This document shows, piece after piece, positions 55,432-64,000 of a stretch of DNA of 64,000 bases; position 1 is the stretch's first letter, and each line of letters opens with the position of its first letter. This DNA is from Parageobacillus sp. KH3-4. Lineage in GTDB: Bacteria > Bacillota > Bacilli > Bacillales > Anoxybacillaceae. A program made the translations under genes and the position numbers. Where the stretch lies: positions 3,382,001-3,446,000 of the forward strand of contig NZ_AP025627.1 of NCBI RefSeq assembly GCF_022846435.1, written 5' to 3'. The notes beneath the pieces were generated by a model that was not told the DNA's origin, searched no databases, and worked only from the letters and a program-made list of their open reading frames with translations.

Positions 55432-55794
55432 CTAGAAATACTTTGACATAAAAGCATAAACCATAGAAATAAGAAACCATCCAGCCAGCGATTGTGTAAG
55501 CCCGCGTTTCCACCCCTGCTTGGCACAAAGATAAACAACCGCCATTGCGCACATAATATTAATGAACATTCCAACAACGGCACCTTGGGATAAAACGATC
55601 GATTTTTCCACTAATTCATTGCCTTTTGCATCTAACCGAAGCGTCAGCAATGCCGCTAAAAATACAGCGGGAAATGCCGCAAAAATCCCTCCAATTTTTG
55701 TGCCTATTTTTCTTGAAATAATAGTTGAGGCAACGACTGCTCCTCCACCTAATAAAAACCGAATAACAATTCCCATCATTGATAATGGCTCCAA
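55432..55794 (-). CDS. DUF3147 family membrane protein (first of pair)
   Basis: A 120-residue, four-helix protein with RFLLGGGAVVASTIIS and GGIFAAFPAVFLAALLTL, paralogous to its downstream neighbour. I take TTG 55794 as start because AAAGG lies upstream and it matches the paralog's N-terminus; ATG 55833 and ATG 55779 are alternatives. Confidence 0.78.
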   Translation of the reverse strand: MEPLSMMGIVIRFLLGGGAVVASTIISRKIGTKIGGIFAAFPAVFLAALLTLRLDAKGNELVEKSIVLSQGAVVGMFINIMCAMAVVYLCAKQGWKRGLTQSLAGWFLISMVYAFMSKYF

Positions 55795-55987
55795 GATAGA
55801 TTCATCCTTTCTATGATGCCCCATCCAATACAATAAGATATTATTGTCATATATTTATTCGTGATTATTTTCACGTATATATTGTAAACAATGATAGAAC
55901 AAACATTTATGAACTTTTTTTTAATTTTTTTGTAACGCTTACATTTAACAATCCGACATATTTATATAAACCTTCTGACGCTAAAAA

Positions 55988-56023
55988 CCCCTCATTCCAG
56001 TTTGCCATTACTGGAATGAGGGG
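55988..56023 (-). terminator. strong orphan terminator
   Basis: Perfect 14-base stem CCCCTCATTCCAGT/ACTGGAATGAGGGG followed on the minus strand by TTTTTAG. It overlaps the end of the doubtful frame at 56008-56196 and has no firm gene to serve, so it may be a relic. Confidence 0.8.
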
Positions 56024-56196
56024 ATAAATCTTAAATAGTCAGATGGTGTTGCAAAACTAGAGTAAAATTTCAATAATGATTTTTTGACACCAGCGGCCTT
56101 CCTGTCACATACGGTGTTTCCGGCAACGGTAGCGAATAATGCTTCTATAGTCCATGCATGTTCGTTGTTTAAATTGGAAATCATGCTCGTGTCCAC
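56008..56196 (-). CDS. doubtful 62-codon frame, possible transposase debris
   Basis: Reads ISNLNNEHAWTIEALFATVA near the start and ends SDYLRFIPSFQ. No domain is recognisable and no convincing ribosome site is present. It is listed only because a strong terminator follows its stop directly. Confidence 0.2.
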   Translation of the reverse strand: MDTSMISNLNNEHAWTIEALFATVAGNTVCDRKAAGVKKSLLKFYSSFATPSDYLRFIPSFQ

Positions 56197-56403
56197 CCGT
56201 TGGAGAGTTGTTTTTTGGTCACTGTATTGATTCCAAGGTGGTGGATTTTTGATATGTATTTATGCATTGATTATGGTTCTATTGTCAAGTGTATTTTGTT
56301 TTTTCAAGATCTCCTTGCTTATTAGCTCCTCAACTTTCCACTTTGCTTTGCCATAATTGTGATACAGCTCACCGCAGCCTCTCTAACTGCGAATTTGAAA
56401 AAA

Positions 56404-56437
56404 AGAACCTTTAATCTGAAGGTAGATCAAAGGTTCT
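56404..56437 (-). terminator. terminator of mqo
   Basis: Stem AGAACCTTT/AAAGGTTCT with a 16-base loop and seven T on the minus strand, about 140 bases past the mqo stop. Confidence 0.75.
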
Positions 56438-56575
56438 ATGTTTTATTATTTTCAATCATATTCTATTATTCTGTCATTTTTATAAGCATTTTTATCATAG
56501 AAACAACTGTCCATTGATGAAAAAGTGTTGCTTAAACTTTTTCATTCCATACCTTTGTTTCTGCATCCAAAGAAA

Positions 56576-58105
56576 TTAATTATAAACCGGTTCTTTTTCG
56601 TTTGCATCAGAGACCGGTTTTTTTTCGCTTAGACCGAGCGTCTCCGCTGTTGAAGCATGAAGTTCTTGGAAAAGATCTGGGTTTTCCGCTAGGGACACGC
56701 CATAAGAAGGAATCATTTCTTTAATTTTCGGTTCCCATTCATGCATATGTTGAGGGAAGCATTTTTTAATCACCTCAAGCATTACATGTACGGCAGTAGA
56801 AGCACCAGGAGAAGCGCCGAGCAATGCAGCGATCGAGCCATCTGCGGCACTGACAACTTCCGTACCAAATTGAATCGTCCCTTTGCCGCCAGTGTCAGTA
56901 TCTTTGATAATTTGCACACGTTGGCCCGCGACGACTATATCCCAATCCTCTGATTTAGCCGTCGGGATAAACTCGCGCAACTCTTTCATTCGCTTTTCTT
57001 TCGTTAACATAAGCTGCTGGATCAAGTATTTTTCCAAAGAAAAGTTTTTAAAAGCTGCCGCCAACAAAGTTGTGAGATTGTGCGGTTTTACGGAAGTAAA
57101 CAAATCCATATTGGAACCATTTTTTAAGAATTTAGGCGAAAAGCCTGCAAACGGCCCAAAGAGCAACATTTTTTTGTTGTCGATATACCGTGTATCCAGG
57201 TGCGGAACAGACATAGGAGGCGCACCAATTTTAGCTTTACTGTAAACTTTTGCATGATGTTGCTCTACAATTTTTGAATTATTACATACCATAAATAATC
57301 CGCTTACAGGGAATCCGCCAATACGTTTGCCTTCTGGAATACCAGATTTTTGAAGCAAGTGCAGACTTCCCCCGCCGGCTCCAATAAATACGAATTTAGC
57401 CTGATGGATTTCAACAGAACCGCTGTTGAGATCCTTCACTTTCAATTCCCACAGGCCGTCGCTGGTACGTTTTATATCCTTCACACTATGCTTGTAGTTT
57501 ATTTCAACACCTTTCTTCTTTAAGTGGTCAAACAACATGCGCGTTAAGGCGCCAAAGTTAACATCTGTACCTGAGTCGATTTTGGTTGCCGCGATCGGTT
57601 CATTCGATGTACGGCCTTCCATGATAAGCGGAATCCATTCTTTCAGTTTTTTCGGGTCATCAGAAAATTCCATTCCTTGGAATAATGGATTGCTTGATAG
57701 CGCTTCAAAACGTTTCTTTAAAAATCTCACATTATTTTCCCCTTGGACTAAACTCATGTGGGGCAACGGTCTGATGAATTCCTGCGGATTTTGTAACAGA
57801 TTGTTTTTTACAAGGTAAGCCCAAAACTGTCTGGAAATTTGGAACTGTTCGTTAATCTTTATAGCTTTGCTAATATCGATAGATCCATCCGGTTTCTCGG
57901 GTGTGTAGTTAAGCTCGCATAGTGCAGAATGTCCCGTTCCCGCATTATTCCATTCGTTAGAGCTTTCTTCTCCTGGTTTGTCAAGCTGCTCAAACACTTT
58001 AATTTCCCATTCCGGCGCTAATTCTTTCAACAGTGTCCCTAAAGTCGCACTCATGATTCCGGCACCAATTAAGATAACGTCTGTTCCAGTTTGTCTGTTA
58101 CTCAT
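56576..58105 (-). CDS. mqo: malate:quinone oxidoreductase
   Basis: A 509-residue FAD enzyme that oxidises malate to oxaloacetate and gives electrons to the quinone pool at the membrane. Rossmann loop [17 protein letters not shown] near residue 12, then [20 protein letters not shown], and the conserved [27 protein letters not shown] region. Full length. Good GGATGGGA site. A GC-rich hairpin (GCAGG/CCTGC) at 58149-58162 lies in its leader. Confidence 0.95.
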   Translation of the reverse strand: MSNRQTGTDVILIGAGIMSATLGTLLKELAPEWEIKVFEQLDKPGEESSNEWNNAGTGHSALCELNYTPEKPDGSIDISKAIKINEQFQISRQFWAYLVKNNLLQNPQEFIRPLPHMSLVQGENNVRFLKKRFEALSSNPLFQGMEFSDDPKKLKEWIPLIMEGRTSNEPIAATKIDSGTDVNFGALTRMLFDHLKKKGVEINYKHSVKDIKRTSDGLWELKVKDLNSGSVEIHQAKFVFIGAGGGSLHLLQKSGIPEGKRIGGFPVSGLFMVCNNSKIVEQHHAKVYSKAKIGAPPMSVPHLDTRYIDNKKMLLFGPFAGFSPKFLKNGSNMDLFTSVKPHNLTTLLAAAFKNFSLEKYLIQQLMLTKEKRMKELREFIPTAKSEDWDIVVAGQRVQIIKDTDTGGKGTIQFGTEVVSAADGSIAALLGASPGASTAVHVMLEVIKKCFPQHMHEWEPKIKEMIPSYGVSLAENPDLFQELHASTAETLGLSEKKPVSDANEKEPVYN

Positions 58106-58437
58106 TTTTTCCCATCCTTATCCCCATTATTTGCATGCAGAAAGGGTGCAGGCGCACCTGCCCAAGTCAAATCGCCACACACCTTTTCTACAGCAATTAT
58201 ATCTTAATTATAGTATATCACTATTGATTATAAGTATATCATATTTAGCTTGTTATTTACACATTAATATATACTATATTATGTTTACACATCCAACATA
58301 CTAATTGGCCATGTTACATTTATTTTACTCCTAAAAAACATAATATCAAATTAATTCTTAATATTTAACCGATATTGAAATATTTTTTAATGAGCATACC
58401 AACGTGACTCACGAATTGAGGAATATTACTGTAAAGG

Positions 58438-58763
58438 ATGAACAAAACCAGACTATTGAAATCAAAGAAGAAGAAAACACTGAATTTGTTAGCGGATGAT
58501 GTCATCTCAAAAGGAGATGATGATGAATTCATTAATGACATCAATAAACAAATTGATGACTTATCACTGATGAAACAACAAGCTGAATCATCTCTTCAAA
58601 CAACAGATGACGAACTTGCCATTCAAGAATGAAAACAGTCACTTGAAGCATTTATGTTTTTCAAAGAATGGACTCCTGAAATCCCCCACCGTTTAATCGT
58701 CGTATTGAAATAAAAGCAGACGGGAGTCCGAGAATCTTTTACAGATTCCCGAACCAGTCTGCT
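58438..58763 (+). pseudogene. C-terminal remnant of a large serine recombinase
   Basis: In order on the plus strand: DINKQIDDLSLMKQQAESSL (coiled coil), a TGA at 58630, then KQSLEAFMFFKEWTPEIPHRLI, a frameshift, and RRIEIKADGSPRIFYRF. This follows the end of phage or conjugative element recombinases, which have a coiled coil and then TPEIxHRLVxRIEIKxDGxxxIxYRF. The catalytic resolvase domain is absent. The last part is shared with the rlmD terminator hairpin. Confidence 0.72.
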
Positions 58764-58764
58764 T
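58714..58764 (-). terminator. terminator of rlmD
   Basis: Outer stem AAGCAGAC/GTCTGCTT with inner GGGA..AGAATCT/AGATTCCC pairing; minus strand ends in TTTTATTT. It overlaps the rlmD stop and recombinase debris. Confidence 0.75.
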
Positions 58765-60142
58765 ATTCTTCAATCCTCTTTATCAACGCACAGCATTCCA
58801 CATGTGCGGTATGTGGAAACATATCCACCGGCTGCACCTCTAATGTTTGATACCCGCCGTCTTCAAGGATTCGCAAATCCCTTGCCAACGTCGCCGGGTT
58901 GCAGGACACATACACAACGCGCTTTGGCTTCATAGCGATGATCGTTTGCAAAAGCGTTTCATCACAGCCTTTGCGAGGCGGGTCGACAACGATACAGTCC
59001 GCGCGGATGCCTTGCTCGTACCATTTCGGAATGACTGCCTCCGCCTCGCCGACGGCAAATTCGACGTTGGTGATGCTATTTAATGCAGCGTTGCGCTTTG
59101 CATCTTCAATGGCTTCCGGCACGACTTCAACGCCGTACACTTTTTTCGCTTTTTTCGCTAAAAATAAGGAAATCGTGCCGATGCCGCAGTAAGCGTCAAT
59201 GACCGTTTCTTCCCCTGTTAATTGCGCATACGCTAGCGCTTTTTCATACAACACTTTCGTCTGCTCGGGATTCACTTGATAGAAAGAGCGAGCCGAGATC
59301 GCGAATTTAATGTCACCGATGTAATCGTAAATGTATTCGGCTCCCCACAACACTTTCGTCTCATCGCCCATAATGACGTTTGTCCTTTTCGGATTAATGT
59401 TTTGAATAATCGACTTAACATTTGGCACTGATTCAATGATTTCCTGCACAATTTTCTTTTTATGAGGCAACTCTGCCGTACGGGTAATGAGGACGACCAT
59501 AACTTCCTGCGTCGCTGCCCCGTAACGTGCCATAATATGGCGGAGCACTCCCTTATGCGTTACTTCGTTATAAGCAGGAATGCGGTATTTTTCGCAAATC
59601 TTTTTCACCGTCCGCACAACGGCGTCGTTCATTTCTTGCTGGATCAAGCATGCGTCCATATCGATAATTTCGTGGCTGCGCTCTTGGTAAAAGCCGGCGA
59701 CAAGCCCACCTTCGCGCTCGCCGACAGGCACTTGCGCTTTGTTGCGGTAGCGCCACGGATCTTTCATACCGATGACAGGATGCACGATGACATTTTCTAA
59801 TTTACCGATGCGCGCCATTACTTCTTTCACATGTTTTTGTTTCGCGCGAAGCTGCCCATCGTAGCTTAAGTGCTGCAGCTGGCAGCCGCCGCATTGCTTG
59901 TAAACCGGGCACGGCGGCTCGGCGCGGTCCGGGCTTTGCTCGTACAGCTCGATGAGGCGTCCGTAACCATATCCTTTCTTTACTTTGATTACTTTGATTT
60001 TCGCTTTCTCGCCCGGCAAACCGTTTTTGACAAAAATCGGGAATCCATTGATTTTCGCTACACCTAACCCGTCATGCGTCAAATCTTCAAATGTTGCGTC
60101 ATAATATTCATTTTTCGCTACTGGTGCTTCGATATTTGCCAT
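58763..60142 (-). CDS. rlmD: 23S rRNA (uracil-1939-C5)-methyltransferase RlmD type
   Basis: A 459-residue SAM-dependent RNA methyltransferase: TRAM domain (about 10-65), 4Fe-4S motif [10 protein letters not shown] near residue 78, SAM motif [15 protein letters not shown] near 312, and the nucleophilic Cys in [12 protein letters not shown] near 410. This group methylates uracil in 23S rRNA; Bacillaceae have more than one copy, so the exact uridine is uncertain. ATG 60142 follows AAAGGTG. Confidence 0.9.
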   Translation of the reverse strand: MANIEAPVAKNEYYDATFEDLTHDGLGVAKINGFPIFVKNGLPGEKAKIKVIKVKKGYGYGRLIELYEQSPDRAEPPCPVYKQCGGCQLQHLSYDGQLRAKQKHVKEVMARIGKLENVIVHPVIGMKDPWRYRNKAQVPVGEREGGLVAGFYQERSHEIIDMDACLIQQEMNDAVVRTVKKICEKYRIPAYNEVTHKGVLRHIMARYGAATQEVMVVLITRTAELPHKKKIVQEIIESVPNVKSIIQNINPKRTNVIMGDETKVLWGAEYIYDYIGDIKFAISARSFYQVNPEQTKVLYEKALAYAQLTGEETVIDAYCGIGTISLFLAKKAKKVYGVEVVPEAIEDAKRNAALNSITNVEFAVGEAEAVIPKWYEQGIRADCIVVDPPRKGCDETLLQTIIAMKPKRVVYVSCNPATLARDLRILEDGGYQTLEVQPVDMFPHTAHVECCALIKRIEE

Positions 60143-60293
60143 GTTCTTCACCTTTCAAGAAACTAACGTTCTATATGGAAATTTTTTCTTTTTATCTAAA
60201 AATCTGCATCAAACTTCTTATCTTTCAAATATATAGGCATGGTGCCGTCACGATTGTAGCACACAATTCTGGGCAACACAAAAAGAGAGCAGG

Positions 60294-61220
60294 TTATTTC
60301 CCCGCTCTCATTTGCTCCGCTTTTTCTTTTGAAACGAATACTTCCAAATGCTGGTACAAATTCACGAATTCCCCTGGCAGCATGCCGCCGAACTCCCCGT
60401 CTAAATTTAATTGCATATTGTTCGGGGAAGTTACTTTAACGCGGTTTGCTTTCGTGTAAATGAGGTGCGGGTCATTAATATGTTCCCCGCGCGCCGCAAG
60501 CGTCACAAGCCGGATAAACTCAGCCAAATTCGTTTTCTTTAAAATAATTAAATCAAACATGCCATCGTTCAGCGAAGAATCAGGCGCCAATTTTTCAAAG
60601 CCGCCGACAGAGTTGGTGAGCGATAGTAAAAAGAGCATAATTTCGCCTTCGAACACTTTTCCGTCATATTCAATGCGCGCTTCTGTCGCTTTAATCGATG
60701 GCAGCATCTCAATTCCTTTTAAGTAATAGGCAAGCTGGCCAAGCATTGTTTTCAACTTGCTTGGCACTTCATATGTAAGTTCTGTTAAGCGGCCGCCACC
60801 CGCGATGTTAATAAAATAGCGCGTTTTTCCTTCATTGGTTACGGAGCCGATATCAATTGGAACGGCTTCCCCGTTGGCGATAATATCGCATGCCCCTTCA
60901 ATCGAACGCGGCACGCCGATGGCGCGGGCAAAGTCATTCGTTGTGCCGACAGGGATAATCGCAAGCTTTGGACGATAATCTTGATCAGCAATCCCGTTAA
61001 CCACTTCATTAATCGTTCCATCCCCGCCGGCGGCGACGACCAAGTCAAACTCGCGCTCCACCGCTTTTCTCGCCGCCTCTGTCGCATCTCCCGCACCCGT
61101 CGTCGCATGGCAGGACGTTTCATAGCCCGCTTTTTCTAATCGCACTAACACATCTGGCAAATGCCTCTTGAAGATTTCCCGACCCGATGTCGGATTATAA
61201 ATAATTCTCGCTCTTTTCAT
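60294..61220 (-). CDS. dgkB: diacylglycerol kinase
   Basis: A 308-residue soluble kinase of the DgkB type that phosphorylates diacylglycerol released by lipoteichoic acid synthesis. It has the ARIIYNPTSG start, GGDGTINEVVNG near residue 66 and PVGTTNDFARAIG near 95. Weak ribosome site GGGATGATGGAAT. Separated from rlmD by 151 bases. Confidence 0.93.
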   Translation of the reverse strand: MKRARIIYNPTSGREIFKRHLPDVLVRLEKAGYETSCHATTGAGDATEAARKAVEREFDLVVAAGGDGTINEVVNGIADQDYRPKLAIIPVGTTNDFARAIGVPRSIEGACDIIANGEAVPIDIGSVTNEGKTRYFINIAGGGRLTELTYEVPSKLKTMLGQLAYYLKGIEMLPSIKATEARIEYDGKVFEGEIMLFLLSLTNSVGGFEKLAPDSSLNDGMFDLIILKKTNLAEFIRLVTLAARGEHINDPHLIYTKANRVKVTSPNNMQLNLDGEFGGMLPGEFVNLYQHLEVFVSKEKAEQMRAGK

Positions 61221-61432
61221 ATTCCATCATCCCATTTATTATGATTCAACCACTATAACTTTTCCACTATTTAACATGATAGCGAAATGAACCGATCATT
61301 GCAATGTTTTCGCCTTGTCAATGGTGAACCTCGATTTTTTGTACGCCATTTGCTTTTCGTTTTTCGCTACATAAAAAATAAAAGCACTCCATTAAGGGGA
61401 CTTTTCCTTGCGCAAATCGAGCGCTGACACGA

Positions 61433-61470
61433 AAAAAGGCGTTGCTGACGCCTTTTTTCGCTGTATCGCT
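61433..61470 (-). terminator. terminator of yuaF-floT
   Basis: Perfect 12-base stem CGAAAAAAGGCG/CGCCTTTTTTCG after the floT stop; A/T-runs make it bidirectional. Confidence 0.88.
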
Positions 61471-61477
61471 TTCACGT

Positions 61478-62980
61478 TTACTTGCTTTCGTTTTTTTCCA
61501 CCGCTTCTTCCTGAGCTTTTGCATTTCCTTTTCCTGAAAAGTTCTCAAGCAATTCTTTCACATCAATGCCAGCAGAAGCTTTCAGCGTCTCTTGCAAGCT
61601 CGCCATCAAATTGGTTGCGTACCCGGTTACACGGTTGGCACCGCCATTGGCGCCGTTTGAACCGGTATCGACAATCGTAATTTTATCGATATTGGCAAGC
61701 GGGCTTGCCACTTGTTTGGCGTATTCAGGAAGCATTTTGATAATCATGTCGAGAATCGCAGCTTGGCCATACCGTTCGAACGCTTCGGCAATTTTTTGTT
61801 TGGCTTCTGCTTCAGCCAGTCCTTTCAAGCGGATAATTTCCGCTTCGGCTTCCCCTTTTGCCTTTTCCGCTTCGGCTTTGGCGATCCCGTCAAGCCGTAT
61901 CCGTTCCGCTTCCGCTTTCGCCATCGCTTCGACACGATATTTTTGCGCATCCGCTTCCGCCATTAATTTGGCTTTTTCCGCCGCAGCCGCCTGCTCGATC
62001 GCGTAGCGTTCGGCGTCCGCTTTTTTCTTCACTTCGGAATCGTATTGGCGCTCACGCCGCAAAATTTCTTTTTCTTCGAGCTCAATTAACTTTTGCCGCT
62101 CGATAATTTTAATTTGCATTTGCTGTTCGGTCACTTCTTGTTTTGCTTTCGCTTCTTCCAAATGATACGCCTGATCGGCGCGCGCTTTCGCTATATCTTG
62201 TTCACGGCGGAATTCGGCAAGCTTCAATTGATTGATTTTTTCCGCTTCCGCGATTTCCGTCAAGCGCTCTAGCTCCGCTTTGCGCGCTTCTTTATCCGCT
62301 TCCGCGCGCTTAATGCGCGTTTCTTTTTCCGCTTCTGCTGTTGCGATGTCAGCATCGCGTTTCACTTGGGCGATGCGCGGTTTTCCTAACGCATCCAAAT
62401 AGCCGTTTTTATCGCGCACATCCTTAATGGTAAACGATACGATGACAAGCCCCATTTTCGCTAAATCTTGCGAAGCAACACGCTGCACTTCTTGAGAAAA
62501 CTTGTCGCGGTTTTTATAAATCTCCTCGACGGTCATCGAACCAAGAATGGAGCGAAGATGCCCTTCTAATACTTCCTTCGCTTCATTTTCCATGTCCTGG
62601 CGGGTTTTCCCCAAAAATTGCTCCGCTGCTGTAGCGATTTCGCCAATGGAGCTGCCTACTTTGATGATTGCCACTCCGTCTGCCATGACTGGAACGCCTT
62701 GTTCCGTGTAAACTTCCGGTGTCTGCACATCAAGTTTAATCGAAAGAAGGCTGAGCGGTTCCGCTTGTTGGAAAATCGGCAGTACAAACGTTCCACCGCC
62801 GCGGACGATTTTAATTTTATTTCCAGATTCATCGACATGCACGTTTTTGCTGCCTAAATAACTGCCCGTCACAATCAGCGCTTCGTCCGGCCCAACGGTT
62901 CGGTAACGAGTAACAAAAATAGCGATTAGTCCGATAAGAAGCAGCGCAACTACACCGATGACAATTAAAATTGGCGTCAT
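61478..62980 (-). CDS. floT: flotillin-like protein FloT
   Basis: A 500-residue SPFH protein: one N-terminal membrane anchor (ILIVIGVVALLLIGLIAIFV), Band 7 domain (about 25-210) and a long Ala-Glu-Lys coiled coil (about 215-400) with many AEAE repeats. It organises membrane microdomains. The start follows AAAGGGGG and overlaps the yuaF stop (TAATG). Same unit as yuaF under a SigW-like promoter. Confidence 0.95.
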   Translation of the reverse strand: MTPILIVIGVVALLLIGLIAIFVTRYRTVGPDEALIVTGSYLGSKNVHVDESGNKIKIVRGGGTFVLPIFQQAEPLSLLSIKLDVQTPEVYTEQGVPVMADGVAIIKVGSSIGEIATAAEQFLGKTRQDMENEAKEVLEGHLRSILGSMTVEEIYKNRDKFSQEVQRVASQDLAKMGLVIVSFTIKDVRDKNGYLDALGKPRIAQVKRDADIATAEAEKETRIKRAEADKEARKAELERLTEIAEAEKINQLKLAEFRREQDIAKARADQAYHLEEAKAKQEVTEQQMQIKIIERQKLIELEEKEILRRERQYDSEVKKKADAERYAIEQAAAAEKAKLMAEADAQKYRVEAMAKAEAERIRLDGIAKAEAEKAKGEAEAEIIRLKGLAEAEAKQKIAEAFERYGQAAILDMIIKMLPEYAKQVASPLANIDKITIVDTGSNGANGGANRVTGYATNLMASLQETLKASAGIDVKELLENFSGKGNAKAQEEAVEKNESK

Positions 62981-63537
62981 TATGCATATCCCCCTTTGTG
63001 CAATAATGAAATATCATATGGATCGTGCTTCGCCACAATGGCGACGCCGTTTTCCATTTTCACGATAATTACTTCCGCTCCTGAGGCAATTTCTTCGTTG
63101 CCGATGCTTTTTGCCGGTTTTGAAACCGCACCGCTCTTCCGCTGCAGCAAAATCTCGCCGAATCCATTGGGCGGCACAGTTACGACCACTTTCGCGAGTG
63201 AACCTTCCAAGTCCGTCTCCGAATAGTTCAGCGACGTTTCCGCCGAGCGCAGCGGAACAAACACGAAAAAGTGCAAAAGCGATACGACAATGATCGCGAT
63301 CCCCGCGCTGCACAATCCGATAAGCAAGCTCGATAACCCTGTATATCGCTCGAACAAATAACCGGACGCACTTCCGACAGTGAGAAACGACAAAATAAGC
63401 TGCGGACTAAACCACGGATGGTCCGGCATATCAAACACGCCATCGATGATATCGCTTAAAAAAATGTATAATAGCGTCAATCCACCGCTTACAGCAAGCA
63501 CGGCCAAATACACCGTTTCCAACGGATATCCAAACAA
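62980..63537 (-). CDS. yuaF: NfeD-family membrane protein YuaF
   Basis: A 185-residue protein: four hydrophobic segments (first at about 8-28, last at 80-110) and a C-terminal OB-fold NfeD domain (about 115-180: GSLAKVVVTVPPNGFGEILL, GAEVIIVKMENGVAIVA). It pairs with FloT. Start TTG 63537 after AAGGTG with six-base spacing is preferred over GTG 63546, whose ribosome site would be too close. Confidence 0.9.
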   Translation of the reverse strand: MFGYPLETVYLAVLAVSGGLTLLYIFLSDIIDGVFDMPDHPWFSPQLILSFLTVGSASGYLFERYTGLSSLLIGLCSAGIAIIVVSLLHFFVFVPLRSAETSLNYSETDLEGSLAKVVVTVPPNGFGEILLQRKSGAVSKPAKSIGNEEIASGAEVIIVKMENGVAIVAKHDPYDISLLHKGGYA

Positions 63538-63574
63538 CCCCCGCACCTTCTTTCTATTAGCGTCTATTTAATTA

Positions 63575-63600
63575 TACGAATAGCACGTGTTTCTGTTTCA
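63575..63600 (-). promoter_or_regulatory. SigW-type promoter of yuaF-floT
   Basis: On the minus strand TGAAAC (63600-63595), 16-base spacer, CGTA (63578-63575). This is the SigW consensus spacing, and yuaF-floT of Bacillus is a SigW target. It implies induction by membrane-active compounds. Confidence 0.85.
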
Positions 63601-64000
63601 TTCTTTTCAGATAAATATTACATCTTTTCGACATTCCCCTACATATCCCCAAAATAAAGGCACCTCTTTATGTTTATTTAGCTGCTGCTTTCAAAATGCA
63701 CATCTGTTGTTTGTTTATAGCTGTCCTAGACATGCGAAAATCCAAACGGATGACCCTTACTCCCACTAAATCACGCGAAAGCATAAGCAGTCACCGGCGC
63801 TTCAAGAAGCCGCCATCCGTTTCGTCTCACCACCGCTACGATGATAAACAAAAATATGAAACTAGCACTGATATATTGTGGCACAATTGCTATGCTGTGA
63901 TAGAGAAAATGGCTAAAATTCCTTATAGCTTTTCCATTCCATCTCCTATTCCCCATGCTCTAAATAAATTAGGTTGCTATTTTCTTTTGGTGAAAAGCCG
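63601..64000. other. window tail, no firm gene
   Basis: 400 bases upstream of the SigW promoter. A minus-strand frame at 63771-63956 has one hydrophobic stretch (ISASFIFLFIIVAVVRR) but no ribosome site; I do not call it. Confidence 0.4.

Larger units (their letters stand above)
55795..56575. other. low-coding region between DUF3147 pair and mqo
   Basis: About 780 bases with two clear terminators (listed), a hairpin with arms ATGAAAAAGT/ACTTTTTCAT at 56517-56545, and a doubtful 62-codon frame. The texture suggests eroded mobile or gene debris, but I cannot name it. Confidence 0.45.

Noticed and set aside
61318-61548. 76-codon minus-strand frame after floT
   Set aside because: It overlaps the 3' end of floT and the terminator, is low-complexity Lys/Arg-rich, and has no ribosome site.
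63771-63956. 61-codon minus-strand frame with one hydrophobic stretch
   Set aside because: No ribosome site at the ATG and no family resemblance; left as doubtful.

Overview
The window looks like chromosome of a moderately thermophilic Bacillaceae, most likely Geobacillus or Parageobacillus. This rests on gene content (BshB2 of bacillithiol synthesis, MreBH, CssRS, YuaF-FloT, LutABC, a Geobacillus-type lysine 6-dehydrogenase, ferredoxin-type sulfite reductase), strong AGGAGG-type ribosome sites, many TTG/GTG starts and mid-range GC. No rRNA, tRNA, CRISPR array or intact prophage was seen.

Layout. 1-5.9 kb: assimilatory sulfate reduction and siroheme synthesis (cysP-like transporter cut by the window edge, sat, cysC, sulfite reductase, DUF3906, sumT, sirB). 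6.1-8.4 kb: acylphosphatase, an arginase-family protein, yojF-bshB2. 8.4-11.3 kb: a decayed ABC transporter abutting sirC, a secreted helical protein, DUF1992. 11.4-16.1 kb: membrane PAS-GGDEF-EAL protein, secreted NlpC/P60 peptidase, mreBH. 16.1-25.1 kb: lactate/glycolate region (lctP-glcD-glcF on minus; lutR-like regulator and lutABC on plus) with an identical 11-bp palindrome in front of both catabolic operons. 25.2-28.2 kb: D-2-hydroxyacid dehydrogenase, TerC, SPFH protein plus an Arc-like protein. 28.5-33.8 kb: xanthine-dehydrogenase-type molybdoenzyme with three intact subunits but broken xdhC and mobA-like accessory genes.

33.9-36.8 kb: CssS and CssR secretion-stress sensor and regulator (cssR reads out of frame at its 3' end) next to a secreted Spy/CpxP-like protein that is a paralog of the one at 10.2 kb. 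37-38.7 kb: MerR-MFS pair. 38.7-44.3 kb: four-gene minus-strand cluster (aminotransferase, TPP enzyme, aldehyde dehydrogenase, lysine 6-dehydrogenase) that reads as lysine catabolism. 44.3-47.1 kb: small proteins and TPP-riboswitch-controlled thiC. 47.1-49.1 kb: a chemoreceptor and a TnpB-like remnant with a structured 3' segment. 49.3-55.8 kb: DUF2935, RDD, a partner-switching module (RsbW-like kinase, STAS protein, PAS-PAS-PP2C phosphatase), a LuxR-type sensor-regulator and two tandem DUF3147 proteins. 56.6-63.6 kb: mqo, a serine-recombinase remnant, rlmD, dgkB and yuaF-floT with a SigW-type promoter.

The most interesting points are the CssRS/Spy-like association, the possible lysine-to-glutarate operon, the candidate orphan omega RNA beside a TnpB fragment, and a set of gene remnants (thiC fragment, recombinase tail, ABC transporter, xdhC/mobA). 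All calls come from reading the sequence; no database search was run.
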